DNA of 64,000 bases from Sclerurus mexicanus (lineage: Eukaryota > Chordata > Aves > Passeriformes > Furnariidae), in NCBI GenBank assembly GCA_013396755.1, contig VWZF01005181.1, positions 899,257-963,256 on the forward strand. Reading direction: 5' to 3'. This document shows positions 1 through 38,659 of this stretch, piece by piece (the first letter of the stretch is position 1; every line of letters begins with the position of its first letter). The notes under the pieces are model-generated. The model did not search any database and was not told the origin of the DNA. It saw only the letters and a program-made list of their open reading frames with translations. Position numbers and translations under genes: made by a program.

Positions 1-804
1 ATATGATCATGTTTCCAACAAGTCAGTTCTGAACCCTGCCATAAATGTTATATGCTTGCTGGTCTGGAATTTTGCAGTTGATATTTGCCTATTGTTTTTT
101 GAAAGCTTCATTTATGGAAACTTCAATAAGTTAGTTTTTCAAATTGACATTCTATTACTATAAAAGTTCCAATTTTCATGACTTTGATCCCAAACTGAGA
201 GCACAGTCTTAGCTAGCACTAGCAAAGTGTGTATGAATAGTACTAATTTCTCTTTAGTTGTTAAGGTATTGCTAAATACTCTAGCACAAGGCCAGCATAG
301 CAGTTGGGTTGAAAAGACAGATGTGGACAACACAACTTCTAGTCTCTTGCCTGTTCCAGGATTTTTTTTTTGTTGCTTTTTCTTGCTTCTATTTTCTTGC
401 CTGTTCCAGGATTCTTTTTTTCTTGTCACTTTTTGGTTTTGTGCTTCCATTCTACATCTGGAAAAGGAGCCCCAGGCTCGGGAGTGGTAGCACTTGCAAA
501 AACACAGAAATTTTGTGAACATTGCATCTGGTTGTAATTCTGGTTTCTTCAAACATGGTGCCCTTTGACAGCACTGCAAGACTGAATGTGTGTGTGGGTG
601 GGGGGTGGAAGATGTGTGTGTTAAGGTACATGGTTGTTCTGACCCTACTTTGGTTTGTGAGATTGTTATGCTTTTGAGGAATATTCTACTGAAGGGGTTT
701 TTGTTTGTTTTGATTCCACTACTGAATATGTGCGGATAATCAATACAAGAAAGCTGCTTGCATAAAACATGTCTTTGTCTTCTTTTATCCCTGTCATGAA
801 ATAG
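1..804 (+). other. ZMIZ1: ZMIZ1 intron (3' part)
   Basis: Intronic sequence upstream of the first coding exon in the window. It holds T-rich tracts, a G/T-rich patch near 590-620 and a 19-bp direct repeat (345-363 and 395-413). The open frames here are not supported as genes. Confidence 0.8.
345..413. repeat. Direct repeat of 19 bp, 50-bp period
   Basis: TCTTGCCTGTTCCAGGATT occurs at 345-363 and 395-413, each followed by a T run. Looks like a local duplication in intronic DNA. Confidence 0.9.
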
Positions 805-25761
<24,957 letters not shown>

Positions 25762-27204
25762 AACCATATGTATTCTCCCGCCCCTTTCACTTGTTCACAC
25801 GTGTGTGGCTGCACAGCGAGGAATCTTAACACTCCTTTTCCACAAGAGAAGAAAAAAAACTCACGACTTGATCCAATGGTGCACTCCCTGCTTTCTTCAT
25901 CTCAGAACTGCTTTTGTTAGCTTCAAAGACTGCGAAAGTGACGGGAGAAAATAATACAGAAATTAAATAAATGCAGTAATCTCTGAGTCTGCCGTGCTCC
26001 ATGTGACAAAGAAGCATAGACAGTTGTGCAGCTATTGGAAACCCCATTTGGTGTTCATCCTCTAGAGAGAGAGTTCTGTGATAAACATAGTGTGAAGTAT
26101 CTTGGCAAAACTGAATCTTGGCAAGGGAAGAAAAGGCAACAAAATGGAACTGTCTTTAATTGACCAGTCTCAGAGTGTCCTTACAATGCTTTGTTCTTCC
26201 ATTTTTTTGAAACTGTATCTCCCTCTGCCCCACCTCTCCTCTGCCCCCCTCCAGCCACAGGTTTGCGTTGGAGTGATTGACCTGGCCACACACAAAAAGA
26301 AAAAAACCACATACAAACCTCAAAAAAGCACAAATCCTACAGTCAAGTGGCAAAGATAGGGAAGACATACAGGCCTGTTAGAGGGAGCCAGCAGTTTAGT
26401 TAATGCGACTTCAGTAGCAGAGTCCTGAGAATCTCCAGGCTGCAGCTGTGGGTGTCGGTATTTCTGCAAGCGCAGGGATCTCAACCACCTCTTTGCAGAG
26501 GATTCCTCTGGCCAAGCACACAGATTGGAAACACCCAGAAAAATTAAAAAAGAGTTTGCAATGTGTAGGGATTTTTTTGTGGTTTTGGTTTCAAATCAGT
26601 ACCGTTTCTGGCTGCATTAACATCCAGCTGTAGAGATTTCTGTAATAAATCTTTTTGCCATGTATGCCACCCGTAATGGAGAAGAGAGGGAGGGGGTATG
26701 CAAACCAAACTGTTCCTGATTATTACCTACAGCCTTCGGCGCCCTGAGAGTTTGTGTCACTGTTCGTACTGCACAATGCATAGTAAGACAAGCTGGGTTG
26801 AAGGCAGCAAGGAAATCATTGCAGGATGGAGGGAGAGTAACATCACTGTCTGCATAATTGTTTTGAATAATCAGCTTGAGAAGGGGCATTGCCATTGGAC
26901 AGACATTTTGCAGCTTCATTTTTGTTTTGCTTTGTGTTCTGTTTTTGTGACTGTTACAGATACTTCAGCCTTTTCCCTTTCTCCTCCTTCAGTTTCTTTT
27001 TTTTAAACTTTGGCTGCTGGAATGAGCTCTTTCTCCTGAAGGACTGGGAGTGGGGAGAATAAGTAACTGTCAGTAGATTGCTACTGCCCTCAAGAGACCC
27101 TGCTGCCACAATCACTGTCTTGCCCCTGTGATCTGTGCTTCTCGTATGGTTGCTGCTCCTGCATGAGCTTCATATTGCTTCTGTGCCCATTTCTGTGCTC
27201 TTTG

Positions 27205-27228
27205 TCTCTCTCTCTCTTTCTCTCTCTT
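27205..27228. repeat. TC-rich microsatellite in ZMIZ1 3' UTR
   Basis: Mostly (TC)n with one interruption, inside the inferred ZMIZ1 3' UTR. Confidence 0.85.
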
Positions 27229-27841
27229 ATAAATGATGTACAGTAGCTGTGTAAGAAGTGCATGTGTGCCAACTTTGCCCTTGTGGTGCAACATTTCAGC
27301 TTTTGCCCACTGTACAGTTATTGGTTTTGTTTCTTTCTGTTACTAAAGCAAATTTGACCCTGCTCCTTTTCCTCTTCCCAAATCCAGTCAAATACCTTTC
27401 TTTTGCTCACCACAATACATTTTAAACTGAAGTGCCAGGCAAAATTTTGTTTGTTCCTGTCAGTTTGACTAGATAGCTTCCTAGCCCTCTGTGTTTAGTT
27501 TGCAACGCTGTAAATGGCATGCTCTGTGCTTACGACTCTGGATTTGCTTTCCTCACCAAAGTCATATTTGTAAATTCTTTGTGTTTTTTGTTTTATTTTG
27601 CTCTTTTTGTTAACGTTTTCCACTACTGCTGTACATGCGTCGTGATATATATATGCTAGTCAGCAGCACCTTGCTGTAGATATTGAAATGGCGGTTTAGT
27701 TCTTTTATTTTCCAGTAGGAGTATTGAATCTGTCAAACGTATTATGTAGAGATGGTCCCACACTTATATTTTTCCTCTTTCAAGTTTTTTTAAGAAAGGC
27801 GCTGTTCATTATGCAAAATCAATTATTTTAAGAATTGCTAT

Positions 27842-27849
27842 TGTAAATA
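27842..27849 (+). promoter_or_regulatory. PUMILIO recognition element (TGTAAATA)
   Basis: An exact match to TGTANATA in the ZMIZ1 3' UTR, within an A/T-rich stretch. Binding is inferred from the motif only. Confidence 0.4.
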
Positions 27850-28010
27850 TCTTTGTGAATATTTTAGTATCGTCTTTGATAATATTCAACATTTTCATGA
27901 TCTGGTTATACTTTTGCTGGTGTTTTTAAATACCTTGTCTGAAGAAAAACATGGGTCCTTTTTTAAAAAACAAAAATGAGGGTTCTTTAACAGAATAAGG
28001 GAGTTGGGTT

Positions 28011-28030
28011 TTTGTTTGTTTGTTTGTTTT
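28011..28030. repeat. (GTTT)n repeat in ZMIZ1 3' UTR
   Basis: Four to five GTTT units followed directly by a C run. Confidence 0.85.
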
Positions 28031-29540
28031 TCCCCCCCCTGTTTTCTTTTGCAAAGTTAGCCCAAATTTCAAATCCATTTATGTGGTGAACAAATTGATA
28101 CATCAGGCAGTACCTGGATAATCAGGGCCCAGCTCTGTTGTGGAAACATAATAATAAGTGATTGCCTTGGGAAAAAGAAAGCCCAACTAACCGACCGGTG
28201 TTCATTGGCTGTGGGTGATTCTGAGCTGGTAATGGCAGAGATTTTGTTCGTTTGCCCAAGTGAGCAGAACACCTTGGACCAGCTGTCTGACCAGGTAAAG
28301 ATGCACTAAGGCAAGCAGTAAATTTGTAAGGTACCATATTTATATCACTGTACTGGTGCTCTGGTCTCTGAAACTGGGGCACAGTAACACTTTGGGATGT
28401 TGGTGGGTGGGGGAGGGAAACAGTATAGTATATTTTATTCTGCTTAGAAGTGTCTTTTTTCTTATGTAGGCTTGACAACCTGTAGAGGATCTCTGCAGAA
28501 TGTTAAAGATACCTTGGTGTAATACATGGTAATATGGTTGTGGTGTGGTGCTGCTATCACACAATTCCTAGGAAAGACCGTTCTTCAGTTACGGATACAG
28601 ATGTGTTTTGTAGCCATTTTACTGTAGTAGTTTTCCCCTGTTTTTTTCTGCGTTTTTTATATAGGTATTGAAGTCATTTGCAGGGGTGGCTAATGATAAA
28701 CTGACTTTATGCCCTTAGAGTTTGGGTTTTTTGTTTGGGGGTAAGTTTCTTAAGCCATAGGTTTGGGAATAAAGATTTTCACTACTAGTTGGAAGTGGTT
28801 GCTCAGATTTTTTAATTGATTCTATTTAATGTTCCATTCTCCACTGATTCCTGAGCAGCTAAGTTAGTGATCTGAAATTAATTTTCTCTTAAACACAACA
28901 TTAGTACTTTAAGCCAGGTATGTTAAGGATTGACCTTTTGCTAACTGGTAGTATTTAAAATGTATCATTTAAAAGTACCTGTTGGAAAGCGTAAAGGGAA
29001 AAAATACCCCCGTAGATATTACCAATATGTTTGGAGCAGTGTTGGCATCTGCTTTGTACAGTAATAGATAATTGAAGCGGACGGTTGACATTTTTAAACT
29101 TACAGAAACGTTTGGTTTCTAAGCAGAACTTAAGAGAGAAAATACAATTTTTACCCATCACCCAAATGTTGAACATTTGAGACAGTTTTAAAACGTGTCT
29201 GTCAGCTAAAATCAGGTACTGTATAGTGAAGTCAGTATGAAAAAGCTTCTAAATGAAAATTTAGTTATTTTTTTATCTGTTCACTGCCATGTTAAAGTTT
29301 AGAGAAAAAAAAATCTAGCAAATAGGATAATCACAGTCATTTCTTTTAAAGCTTAATTATTATATGAGATTCCAGTAGTATTTTTATTCTTCTTCTTTTG
29401 TTTGTTTACTTTTTAATCGTTTCCGTATGGAAGTTCATCTGGGAAAGAACCCACAGAGATCTACAGTTCTGCTGCCAAGACATTATTAATAGGACTGACA
29501 GATACACGCCAGTGTCTGCAGCGGAGACTCAAGGGACAGC

Positions 29541-29548
29541 TGTACATA
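29541..29548 (+). promoter_or_regulatory. PUMILIO recognition element (TGTACATA)
   Basis: A second exact TGTANATA match in the distal ZMIZ1 3' UTR. Inferred from the motif only. Confidence 0.4.
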
Positions 29549-30089
29549 TGTAAATGACAAATAGAGACATGTTAACAGAAATGCATTCATTTTCCTTGGA
29601 ATGTGCATTGTTTTTATTTCGCAGGAAAAAAAAAAGCTTGAAGCTCCATCTTATGTGGAAAATGAATCCTGTTTGTTAGCGTTTGTGGAGTCTCAGCATT
29701 TGTTTCACTTTCACTTCTGTAATATACTCTGATCCTTTGTTTTGTTTTATCTACATGTAATATTTAGCTTACGTGTACTAGTCTTATCACCTGTGTATTT
29801 TTAGGGTGCTACAGAAATAATGAAGAAAAATACGGGGATTAAAAAAATTGTAACCAAATTGATACTTTGTACAATTTTTGATATCACGATCAGAGGGAGA
29901 ATTAAAAAAAAAACAAAAAAAGTACAATCTGAGGTAACATGCAAAAATGGCCATTGTCTTTGTTTGTACATTGTATGTACAGTACAATGCAATCATTTCA
30001 TACTTTAAACTGGTCAGAAAAAATAATTGTGATTTTTAGTCTTGCAAAACTGTATGTAGTTAGATGATGTGACAACCTAATATTTATCT

Positions 30090-30095
30090 AATAAA
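30090..30095 (+). terminator. ZMIZ1: Probable main poly(A) signal of ZMIZ1
   Basis: AATAAA followed within 30-50 bases by G/T-rich sequence, as expected for a cleavage element. A second AATAAA at 30243-30248 and a third at 30442-30447 are possible alternatives. Confidence 0.65.
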
Positions 30096-30120
30096 TATGT
30101 ATTCAGATGAAACCTGTATA

Positions 30121-33100
30121 TTAGGTGTTCATGTGGTTATTTTGTATTTAAAGATCAAATTATTTGACTATTGCTAGACATTTATATACTCTGTTGTAAC
30201 ACTGAAGTATTCTCATTTGCTCATGTTAAATTTTTTTTCCTAAATAAATTTGCAAAATTAAGATCTGGCTAATTGGCAGCTGCTTTGTAAGTTTGCAGTT
30301 TCTTTTTGAAACCACAAACTTCCCCTTTGCCCTCCCTTGTTTGTGTTAATGTGGAAGTCAGTTGTGCAGGGTGTCCCTTTTTCAGAGAGCAGGACTTGGT
30401 GCAGGAAGGGAAAGCTGTGAACCACCCTGGAAGAGACAGAGAATAAAATAAAAGGTTATGAATGCAAATTCACTGGTAAGCATGAGATCACATAGCAGAA
30501 AGTCCCTGCTGAGCAAGGTATTGGTGACTTGCTGTTCAGTATGCAGGGCATTGCCTATCTCCTAAACAAGAAGTAATTACTTTGAAATGAAATCTTTATG
30601 TGATACAAAGAGCAGGGAAGGAGGGCTTCTCTCTGGTGTTGGCACATGTGGAGGGGTTAAACGTCCAACACCTTTGTTTTAAATTCTCACAAGTTTGATA
30701 CTTTTCTTTTGACTGGAACCTATCGTTAGAGTGAAATCAGTGACCTTGGAAGATCACTAAAATAAGACAATTCTTAATGCATCGCCATCTTAAAGTTGAA
30801 GCGTTTGGTTTCTAAATGCAAAAGTCAGCTTAATTTATCTACCTTAATCTATCTATAGGCAGACTAAATTGTGGCACAAGGAATACACACAGGGTCACAT
30901 CAACAACAGCCATGGCATGCACAAGTCCTGTCCCAGCAGAGTTCTACACTGTATGTAGCCACAGCCACAGACACCAGCCACTTTGCATCTGAGAACTTGC
31001 TTTAACAGAGTAAACTTGTTTTTACTATCTCAGTATTTTTATATGGCATTTGTGGAAGTGTTTAGTCTGAAACCACCTTTGAAATGCATTCAAGTGCCTG
31101 GGAGCAACCTAACCGTTTCAGAGTGTGAGTATCTATGCAATCATGTATAGCAGTTATTCCACACCTCCACAAGGACACGTCCTTATCATTGATTGAAATA
31201 CACACAAATATATGTATATATAAATCTAGACTAGGGATTTATTTTCTCAAAATTGGGAAAAATCATGTGTTTCTGACTCTCAACTTCTGTCTTCCTTGCT
31301 GGCACTACCCATTACAATGGACTTTTTGGATAACATAATAAAATTGAGTTACAGTACTCAGTAGCAAAACAGAAAAAATATCCATTCTAGCCAATAATTA
31401 ATAAATATTTTGTGTTTGGTATTCTGTTTTCCTAGAAGTTCCCCAGAGGTGTCAGCGAGACATAGCGCAGACTCGCTTTGGCACTGTACAGATGGAGGGA
31501 AGTATGAAGAGCTCGAGTGATGTCCTTAAAACAATGTACATTTTTCAAGCTTATTTTGAAGTCTGAGGAGGCTATGACAATTCTGAAAGTGGGGTTTCTC
31601 CCAGACGTCAGCTGACGAGCCCAGGATAGGTACAGTGTGTACGCAATTGTTGCTGCTGTCTCCTGTCCCACGTCCTGGCAGTGTGCTCTGTGTGTCATGC
31701 ACTACGTGTGTGCTTTCAACCTGCATGAGTATCTGGCTATGACTTCTCCGTTTATCCATGTGCTAATTAATTGTTGGACAACTTGAGAACAATCCTATTT
31801 CCCTGCATTTTATCTCTACTCCTCATCATCAGTATGGATCTCTGAATTGTGTTAATTCGTCTGTGCCCATTGTATTATGTTGCCATATGCTTCATCATGC
31901 TTTTTACAGGAGTAAAGAGTCTGACAACAGTTAGAAACATGGAAGAGGGACCTCCTGTTTCTTTTCTGCTTGGACAATGGGGATGGGAGTCCTGTGCATA
32001 GAGCTGCTTGCTTTCCTTTAAATAAGTAAGCTAGACAGCATGTAAAATAGCTGTACAACTCTCACCTGGTATGCTATATATAATTCTTTCATTTGTTATC
32101 CTTCTCTGTTTGCTTTTAAAATGAGGAAATGTATTTTTACATTTGTGTACCTAGTCTTATGTTTATATATATTTAACCAGAACTCACTTCTCTTTTATCT
32201 GCCTAAATTCCAATTTTGTACAAATTTTTCTCTATTGTGAACTTCCAGTCATGAACCTTTCTTTTCCAGCTTATTACAGTTTTCCACTTTCTGTGTCACT
32301 GAAATCCTACTGACTCCATGTAAGATATTACTCCTGTTGTCTATCACTGTCTCAATGCACTATTCACACTTGCTCTCTCTAAAAAGAACATAGGATTTTT
32401 CTTGTCTCTGACAGACCACTGAAAGCTTCTGCTGTGATGTCTTGGCTCCATCAGCCTACAGAATTTTTCAGGGGAATATAAAAGTAGTCTGCAAGGAGCC
32501 TAATCAATTATGCAATTTCATTTATAAAGCAAGCAGACAGCAATTAGGTCATGACTCCTACAGGCATTAGCACATGGCATGGCACAGGTGGACTGACTGG
32601 TTGGTTTGCTACACAGTTCACCTGCATTTCCAGAAACTCCTTGCCTAGATTATAATAATTGGTTTTCTGCTATTTAAGTCTAGCCTTCTGTTAAAATCCT
32701 TCCCTTTTGTGGAATAGACAAGATTAAGCTCTTTCTCCTCATGGTTAAATATGCCTGTATCAAACCACCACAGCCTGCTTGGTCTGTCCAGTATCTTTCC
32801 AAATACTGAACTCACTGTACTTTTTGATAGATCCAGTTACAGTAAACACTACTATTTACCGCTTCCAAATACGCTGGTTTCTCTCCACCTTTTTGACTTT
32901 ATTAAACACCCGAAGAGGTAGATTTGGGGTTATGAATTCTGTTCAGAATATGTCACTTCATAAGAAATCCTAGCAGTTTTCTTTTCCAAGTTATGAATGA
33001 TGGAAAGAAGCATGACTTTCATACTGCCACTACCAAACTGATGGCAAAATGGGCTGGAGTGACACTGAGAGTCAAAAGCTGAGGAAAGGTAGACTCTTGA

Positions 33101-36100
33101 CTCCTTTGAATCCTAAGAACTTCTTACCCTGAACTTTGAAAAATGTCACCAAATGTTTCACTATCCAAAATTCATGTTCTTTGATTGTAAATGTGACACA
33201 TGTTAATTTGCATCTGACAATGTGTGAGCTCAGTTGGAGAGACACTGTCTATTCAGATGACAGTCACACGTAATTATGTCATAGAAGTGTGTCATAATGT
33301 TCCATGCTACCTGATGTAGTAATGCTGTTGTATGCTGAAGGTAGATCTTTTCTGTAGTGACACTGCAAAAAAGCAGAGAGGAATCTCAGAGATTCTGTGG
33401 GATGAGGTTGGTTCCAACAGAGTCGTTCATTACAAAATAACTGGTGGATTTTTTTTTTTTGCCTTTTTATATCTGTGAAGCTTTTAATTTCTGGGTGATT
33501 CTTGTTCAAACTAATGCTATCTGACCATTTTTAGCTTTCAGCTCCTGTTGTGATGTTCTACAACTAAAAAAACATGTCTCAAAACTGTGATTATTGTTAG
33601 AATTATTTTAGAGCAGACAGGATGATTGATCTTGTAAAAGGAAGAGGCAGCTGTTTACCTCAAGTAGTAGATTTATACACAAGACAAACTCAAAGAAAAC
33701 CCAAGGCTTTACCAGGGAGCTGATTAAAACAGAGCTCTTGAGAAACAGCACAGAAAGGTCGGTGTTTTTTGGATTTGTTTTTGGTTTGGTTTGGTGTTTT
33801 GTTTTGTTTTTTCTATGGAAAAAAAAAAAGACATGACAATGTAAGGTAAATAATTGTGTAGAAAGCTGCCAAATATTGGGCAGGAGAAAAAAAATCAGAA
33901 AAGGGATCAAAATTGAACCAAAGACACATAAGAAAATCATTTTAAAAAATAAAGTACTGTAGCAGGGATTGAGAATGAAAAACATATAGCTGGAAATCTG
34001 GAGTGCTTCTGGTGACATGCTGCATGGGATCATTTGTCCCACGTGGCCCTGTGCCTCTGTGAACACTGCAACCATTTCCTACTTGAGTTGCAAGTAAAAT
34101 TTACTTGTAAAATTCACCTCAGCCTAGAATGTCTTATTACCACCCTGTCAGTCTTAAAAGGCTAAATGTGTGATGTTCTTCCCTTTCTTTCACCTGTTTG
34201 CATTTTCTAGTGTTCTTGATAGTGATTATGGGAAGTGTCTGGTGCACCTCTAGTTTTGGTTTGATTAGTTATATATTTGTTACATCACAGAAACAAGACC
34301 TGGTCAATGGAGTCACACAGAAAGAGGAAAAACGAGGCACTGCAAGAGCTGGTAGTGGAGAGAGAACACATGTGGGTTTCCATATAGGTGGGTGTTGCAA
34401 CAGCCTCTTGGCATGGACAGGAGAGCAATGCAGTGTTGATTTCCACTCCTCAGGAAGGAGCTGCTGACACTCTCCTTTAATGAGTAGTTCCTGCACAATT
34501 CCATTTTCAGTAAGATCATCCCAAGCTCCAGGCTCATCTTGCTCATACAAGATGAAGTAGAATGACTAATCAATTCTAAAAGTCTTTCTGATACTGTTAC
34601 TTTATTACTTGTTCCTCAGATCAGAGATGGTAAATAAACTGAACTGATCCCTGTAAATTTCAGGTTCTGATATAACTGAAATTTCAGTGGATTAGAAGGT
34701 AGAAGGGCTCCTGTAACTTTTGCTGTTTCACATGTATGCAATGCACCTTCCCACCCACCCACAGGTAAAACCACCTATCCACGTCCTGGAGCTTTGTGAG
34801 GCCACTGGGAGTAATAGCTGCATTTTTCTTGTAGCCTAAAAACATGCATTTTAAATGTCCTATGTGCTTCGACAGGCTGTTGAGCTCTATCTGTACGCAC
34901 CTGGAGTTTGTGTATGGACAAACTTTTGGGAAGCTGCAGGCAGCTGCAAGGTGCCCTGCGCACTGCGTAAAGGCACTGTGTAATCTGACATATTAGCAGT
35001 GAGTTTCCATGCATTATGCAGGGAGATTGAGTAATGAATTCCAGGCAAGCAGTGTCACTCACAACTTCTGAACTGAAAATGCTAATCACAGCTGTAACGA
35101 GCATGAGTGGATTGAGGTTTTTCTTGTATGACTATTTGTAGATAATTAGTATGAAGTCATATGGGGGAACTCCTCCTTTATGTACAATGTCTGCTGGAGA
35201 GAAGGTTCACATAGTGAGCCGAGTTAATACAAGTTCCTAGGAGGAAACCTTGGTCAGGGGAATTATTTATTAGCATTTTTTCTTTTTGTCTGTAAGTGTA
35301 CCTGTGTGGCTACTCTATGCCCTTTGAGCTGTTGTATAGTTTAATTTCGCACTGCAATCACTTAGTATAATGGAAAGGTCTTTCACCATCTCCCTTACTC
35401 TAGTCCCCATTCATAAATAAATGCATATCAGAGATCCTTTCCAGGTCTCAATTCATCTTCTAGCTTGGCCAAAACCTTGAAGAAAAAATCTGGCTGTCTT
35501 CTGAAGTGCAGCACATCCAGCCTCTGCAGGTTGGGGGTGGGAATGCCCACTGCAAATTCCTGTTCTTCTCACTTAAAATCAAGCTGTGTACCTGTCTGAC
35601 CTCTCCCTCTGCTAACAGTCCAGATTAGCAGAGTCCCTGAGACAACCATGTCCCAGATGTGCGTGGAATCTTATTATGAATGTTAAAATCAATACTATGG
35701 GTATTGCCTTTATCACCGTATCAAGCGATATTCCTATGAAATGCACTTAATAGTAGATTGCTGCCGCCTACATTTGAGGTTTTTACTTGCATGATCCAAG
35801 CATATGGCCCCATGAAGAGCATACCACGCTGGGCCACAGACAAAGGTGAGTTTCATGTAGTTGCATTCTTGCAGTTGTTACGTTACAAAATGTGATCTTG
35901 TCGCAGCTGCCAAGATAAATCCAGTAGCAGCAATCAAAGATTGAATAATACAACTAACTTACCTTCCTGTGTCCCAAACAAGTAGGCATATAGTCGTGCA
36001 GTTAGAGAATACATACCACCTTTTTACCAGTGCAGTGTCTGTCTGCTGGGGTAACACCATTTCAAGACCCTTGAAATCAAAATTCCCAAATTTAGGTCAT

Positions 36101-38659
36101 CTTGCAAGCATTTATTCCTTCCACTTCTTTAGAACAGCCACTTAACTACTGTTGTTGTTTCCCTATTCATCTTGGCACATTGGTGGTAATATTTACTCAG
36201 TTACTCAATAGTCTTGTTTATGAAGACTTTTAAGTTGTAAGTATCAGTATGAAGTTCTGTTATTGCATCATTTAAAGTTCTTTTTCCCATGCAGAAATTT
36301 CTCTGCTATAACACAAGAAGGGCCCTTTCATAGGTGTGTTTCTAAAAATATATATTTAGAAACTGATTTCAAAAGGGTCCTCCTTTTTTATCCGTCTGTA
36401 ACTTCTATATAATTTTCTGAGATGGAGGAAGGGAGATGAAATCTGTAGGGCAGATAACCCACCCCCCTGATAGCTCTGCTGAAGCACTTTATCTTGGCTT
36501 TTGTCTGTGCAACTACATTCTGTTGCCTATCTAGTCTAGCGTGGGGTGTGCTTGTTTTCTAGCCGAATGTCCTTACCTCCTACCCAGATGTTGCAGAATT
36601 TCAACGATGAACATATCTTCAAATGGATGTGTTCTAAGCGCCCCAAAAGTAGTCTCAGTTTGCTGAGCTAGCTCTAAGCCTCACTCAGCAGTGATATAGT
36701 GGTCTTTGACAGCTTTTAGAGACCTTCTTCTGTCCTTTCTGGAAAGTGACCTCTGTAACTCACAAGTCCCTAGTTAAACTGTCCGCATGAGTTTTAATTC
36801 ATCTGACTCTGCAGGAGTAGGCCATATCAAGTGATTTAGTAGCTTTATTGCAAAAGCCTAGAGATAATAATTCAGTCCATATTCTCAAATGAAAAAATCA
36901 CCACTGTGAAAAAGAGTTCTTTTGCTTTCTCACCAGGTCTGCAAATGAGAAAAACTGCATTGTTTGCTCTACTAAAGACATCTGTGAATGCTTCGCAAAA
37001 CAGTCCAAAGCTGTTCTGCCTGTGTTTCCCAAGTGTGAAACAAGATGGTATTTTCTTTTGCTCATCTTTTGTCTTGCTTTTTAAATAATAAATCCTTCAG
37101 GGCCAGAACTGTCTGTTGTTATAGGTAGGCACAGAACACCTAATTTTGATTTGGGCTTCTAGTGGCTATTGCAATTAAAACATTAAAAAAGAGTGAGAGT
37201 TTTTTTATGGTCACTAGAGAATAAGCAGATTGATGATTAAATTAACAGAAGTTATAATTTCCCAAAAATGGACCTGAAGCTGAGAGGATACGACAAGCTA
37301 AGTAGAAAATTCATACTGATTTAGGTATTATTTTTAAAAAAAACCAAAAAAACAAATAAACAAAACAAACAAACAAAACCCCACACCTTTAGATTATCAG
37401 TAAAGGAATAGAAAATACCAGCATGGCACTGTATGTACAAAGTAAATCATTGTTCATTGTTATCTTGGATATTGTGAAGTGATACCCTCATCCAAAAAAA
37501 TCCATAAAAGTGGAACAGCTCGGAAGAGGCCAATAAAGATGATTCCAAAGACACAGAAGAGCTGTCTTATAAATAATAATTGAGTTGGCTGTGACTTTTC
37601 AGTCTTGAAATGACTGAAAGGAGAAGAGCTGTAGGTCTGTCTGACAAAGACAGATAGCAATGAACTTGTCTCCTCCAGCACAAGAAGCAGGGTACATTAG
37701 ATGAAGGTAATGGGAGCAAATATTCAAGCCCAAGAGATTCTTGATGCTCTGGTCAACAGGCCTGTGGAAGGGCAACTTCCAGTTCATTGCCAAGGAAGCT
37801 GCTGATGCTGAGAGTTAAGACAGGTCCAACAAGTGGAGAAGTACACAGGAGGGGGGAAAAAAATTACTACATACCAAAGTAACATCCAACTTGGGCTGTT
37901 CTCTGAGTGACAGCAGTAGGAGGTTGAAAGCATACGAGCCTATAATACATCCCTCCCCTGTTTGCGCTCATCCTTAGGCATTCCTCTGAGCATTCAGGAC
38001 AAGATGGACCTCTTGACATAGCTTGATATCATTCTGTAGTTACAAAGCATGGTACCTGCTCTGGTCATTCCTACAGCATCAGCAGTTCAGAGGGCACAAT
38101 CTGCGGTTCTCTCTGGAGCGTGTGCCTGAAAAATGGTGTTTGTCTGGGATTTCTCACTTGTTTGTAATTGCATGTTGTAGTTCTGCTCTGGTCTTTGTGG
38201 TCAGGGCAGTGCCTTGATTGACAACTTTTCACCATTTCTGTGAATGTCACTGATGAAGGCACTTCTAGCTGCTTGACACAAAGAACTTAGGTGGAATTGA
38301 AAATGTACTATTGCTCACGTAGGGGCTGTCTGTATGATTCTGCCATACTGTATTACATGGTTGCATTACTCCAAACTTCGTTAGAATAACTTAATTTATA
38401 ATACAAGGAACGTGAAAGTAACTATTAGAATAACCCTTGATTTTTTTTTTTAAAGACATTTTGTGGCATTATGAATTTGAAAAACTTTTGGAAGTACTTG
38501 TATATGGAATCAGAAGATTTCAAAGTAATATCTGAATGTGACTGAAATATATACTAAGTATTTTCGTCGAAGTTACCAAGTTGGGAAAACTTGAAATGAT
38601 AGGCGTTGCTATTTTCATACAGAACATGAGGAACATTTCACTGTAAACTATTTCACCTG
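30121..38659. other. Intergenic region between ZMIZ1 and PPIF
   Basis: About 8.5 kb with no conserved protein, RNA gene or clear mobile element recognised on either strand. It contains T/G-rich and A-rich tracts near 33770-33830 and an A/CAAA-rich tract at 37336-37379. The open frames are all short and without family resemblance. Distal regulatory elements may lie here but cannot be told from one sequence. Confidence 0.7.
37336..37379. repeat. A-rich (CAAA)n tract
   Basis: Low-complexity run of A5-7 and CAAA units on the + strand. Confidence 0.85.

Larger units (their letters stand above)
25762..30120 (+). other. ZMIZ1: ZMIZ1 3' UTR
   Basis: About 4.4 kb of A/T-rich sequence between the stop and the best poly(A) signal. 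It includes a TC tract (27205-27228), a GTTT repeat (28011-28030) and PUMILIO-type motifs. Internal AATAAA hexamers at 25966, 26644 and 28768 could give shorter forms. The end is an inference from the AATAAA at 30090 with G/T-rich sequence downstream. Long UTRs are also known for mammalian ZMIZ1. Confidence 0.75.

Noticed and set aside
33608..34075. 155-codon minus-strand open frame
   Set aside because: Composition is driven by T/A tracts at 33770-33960; Phe-rich and Lys-rich runs, no recognisable domain.
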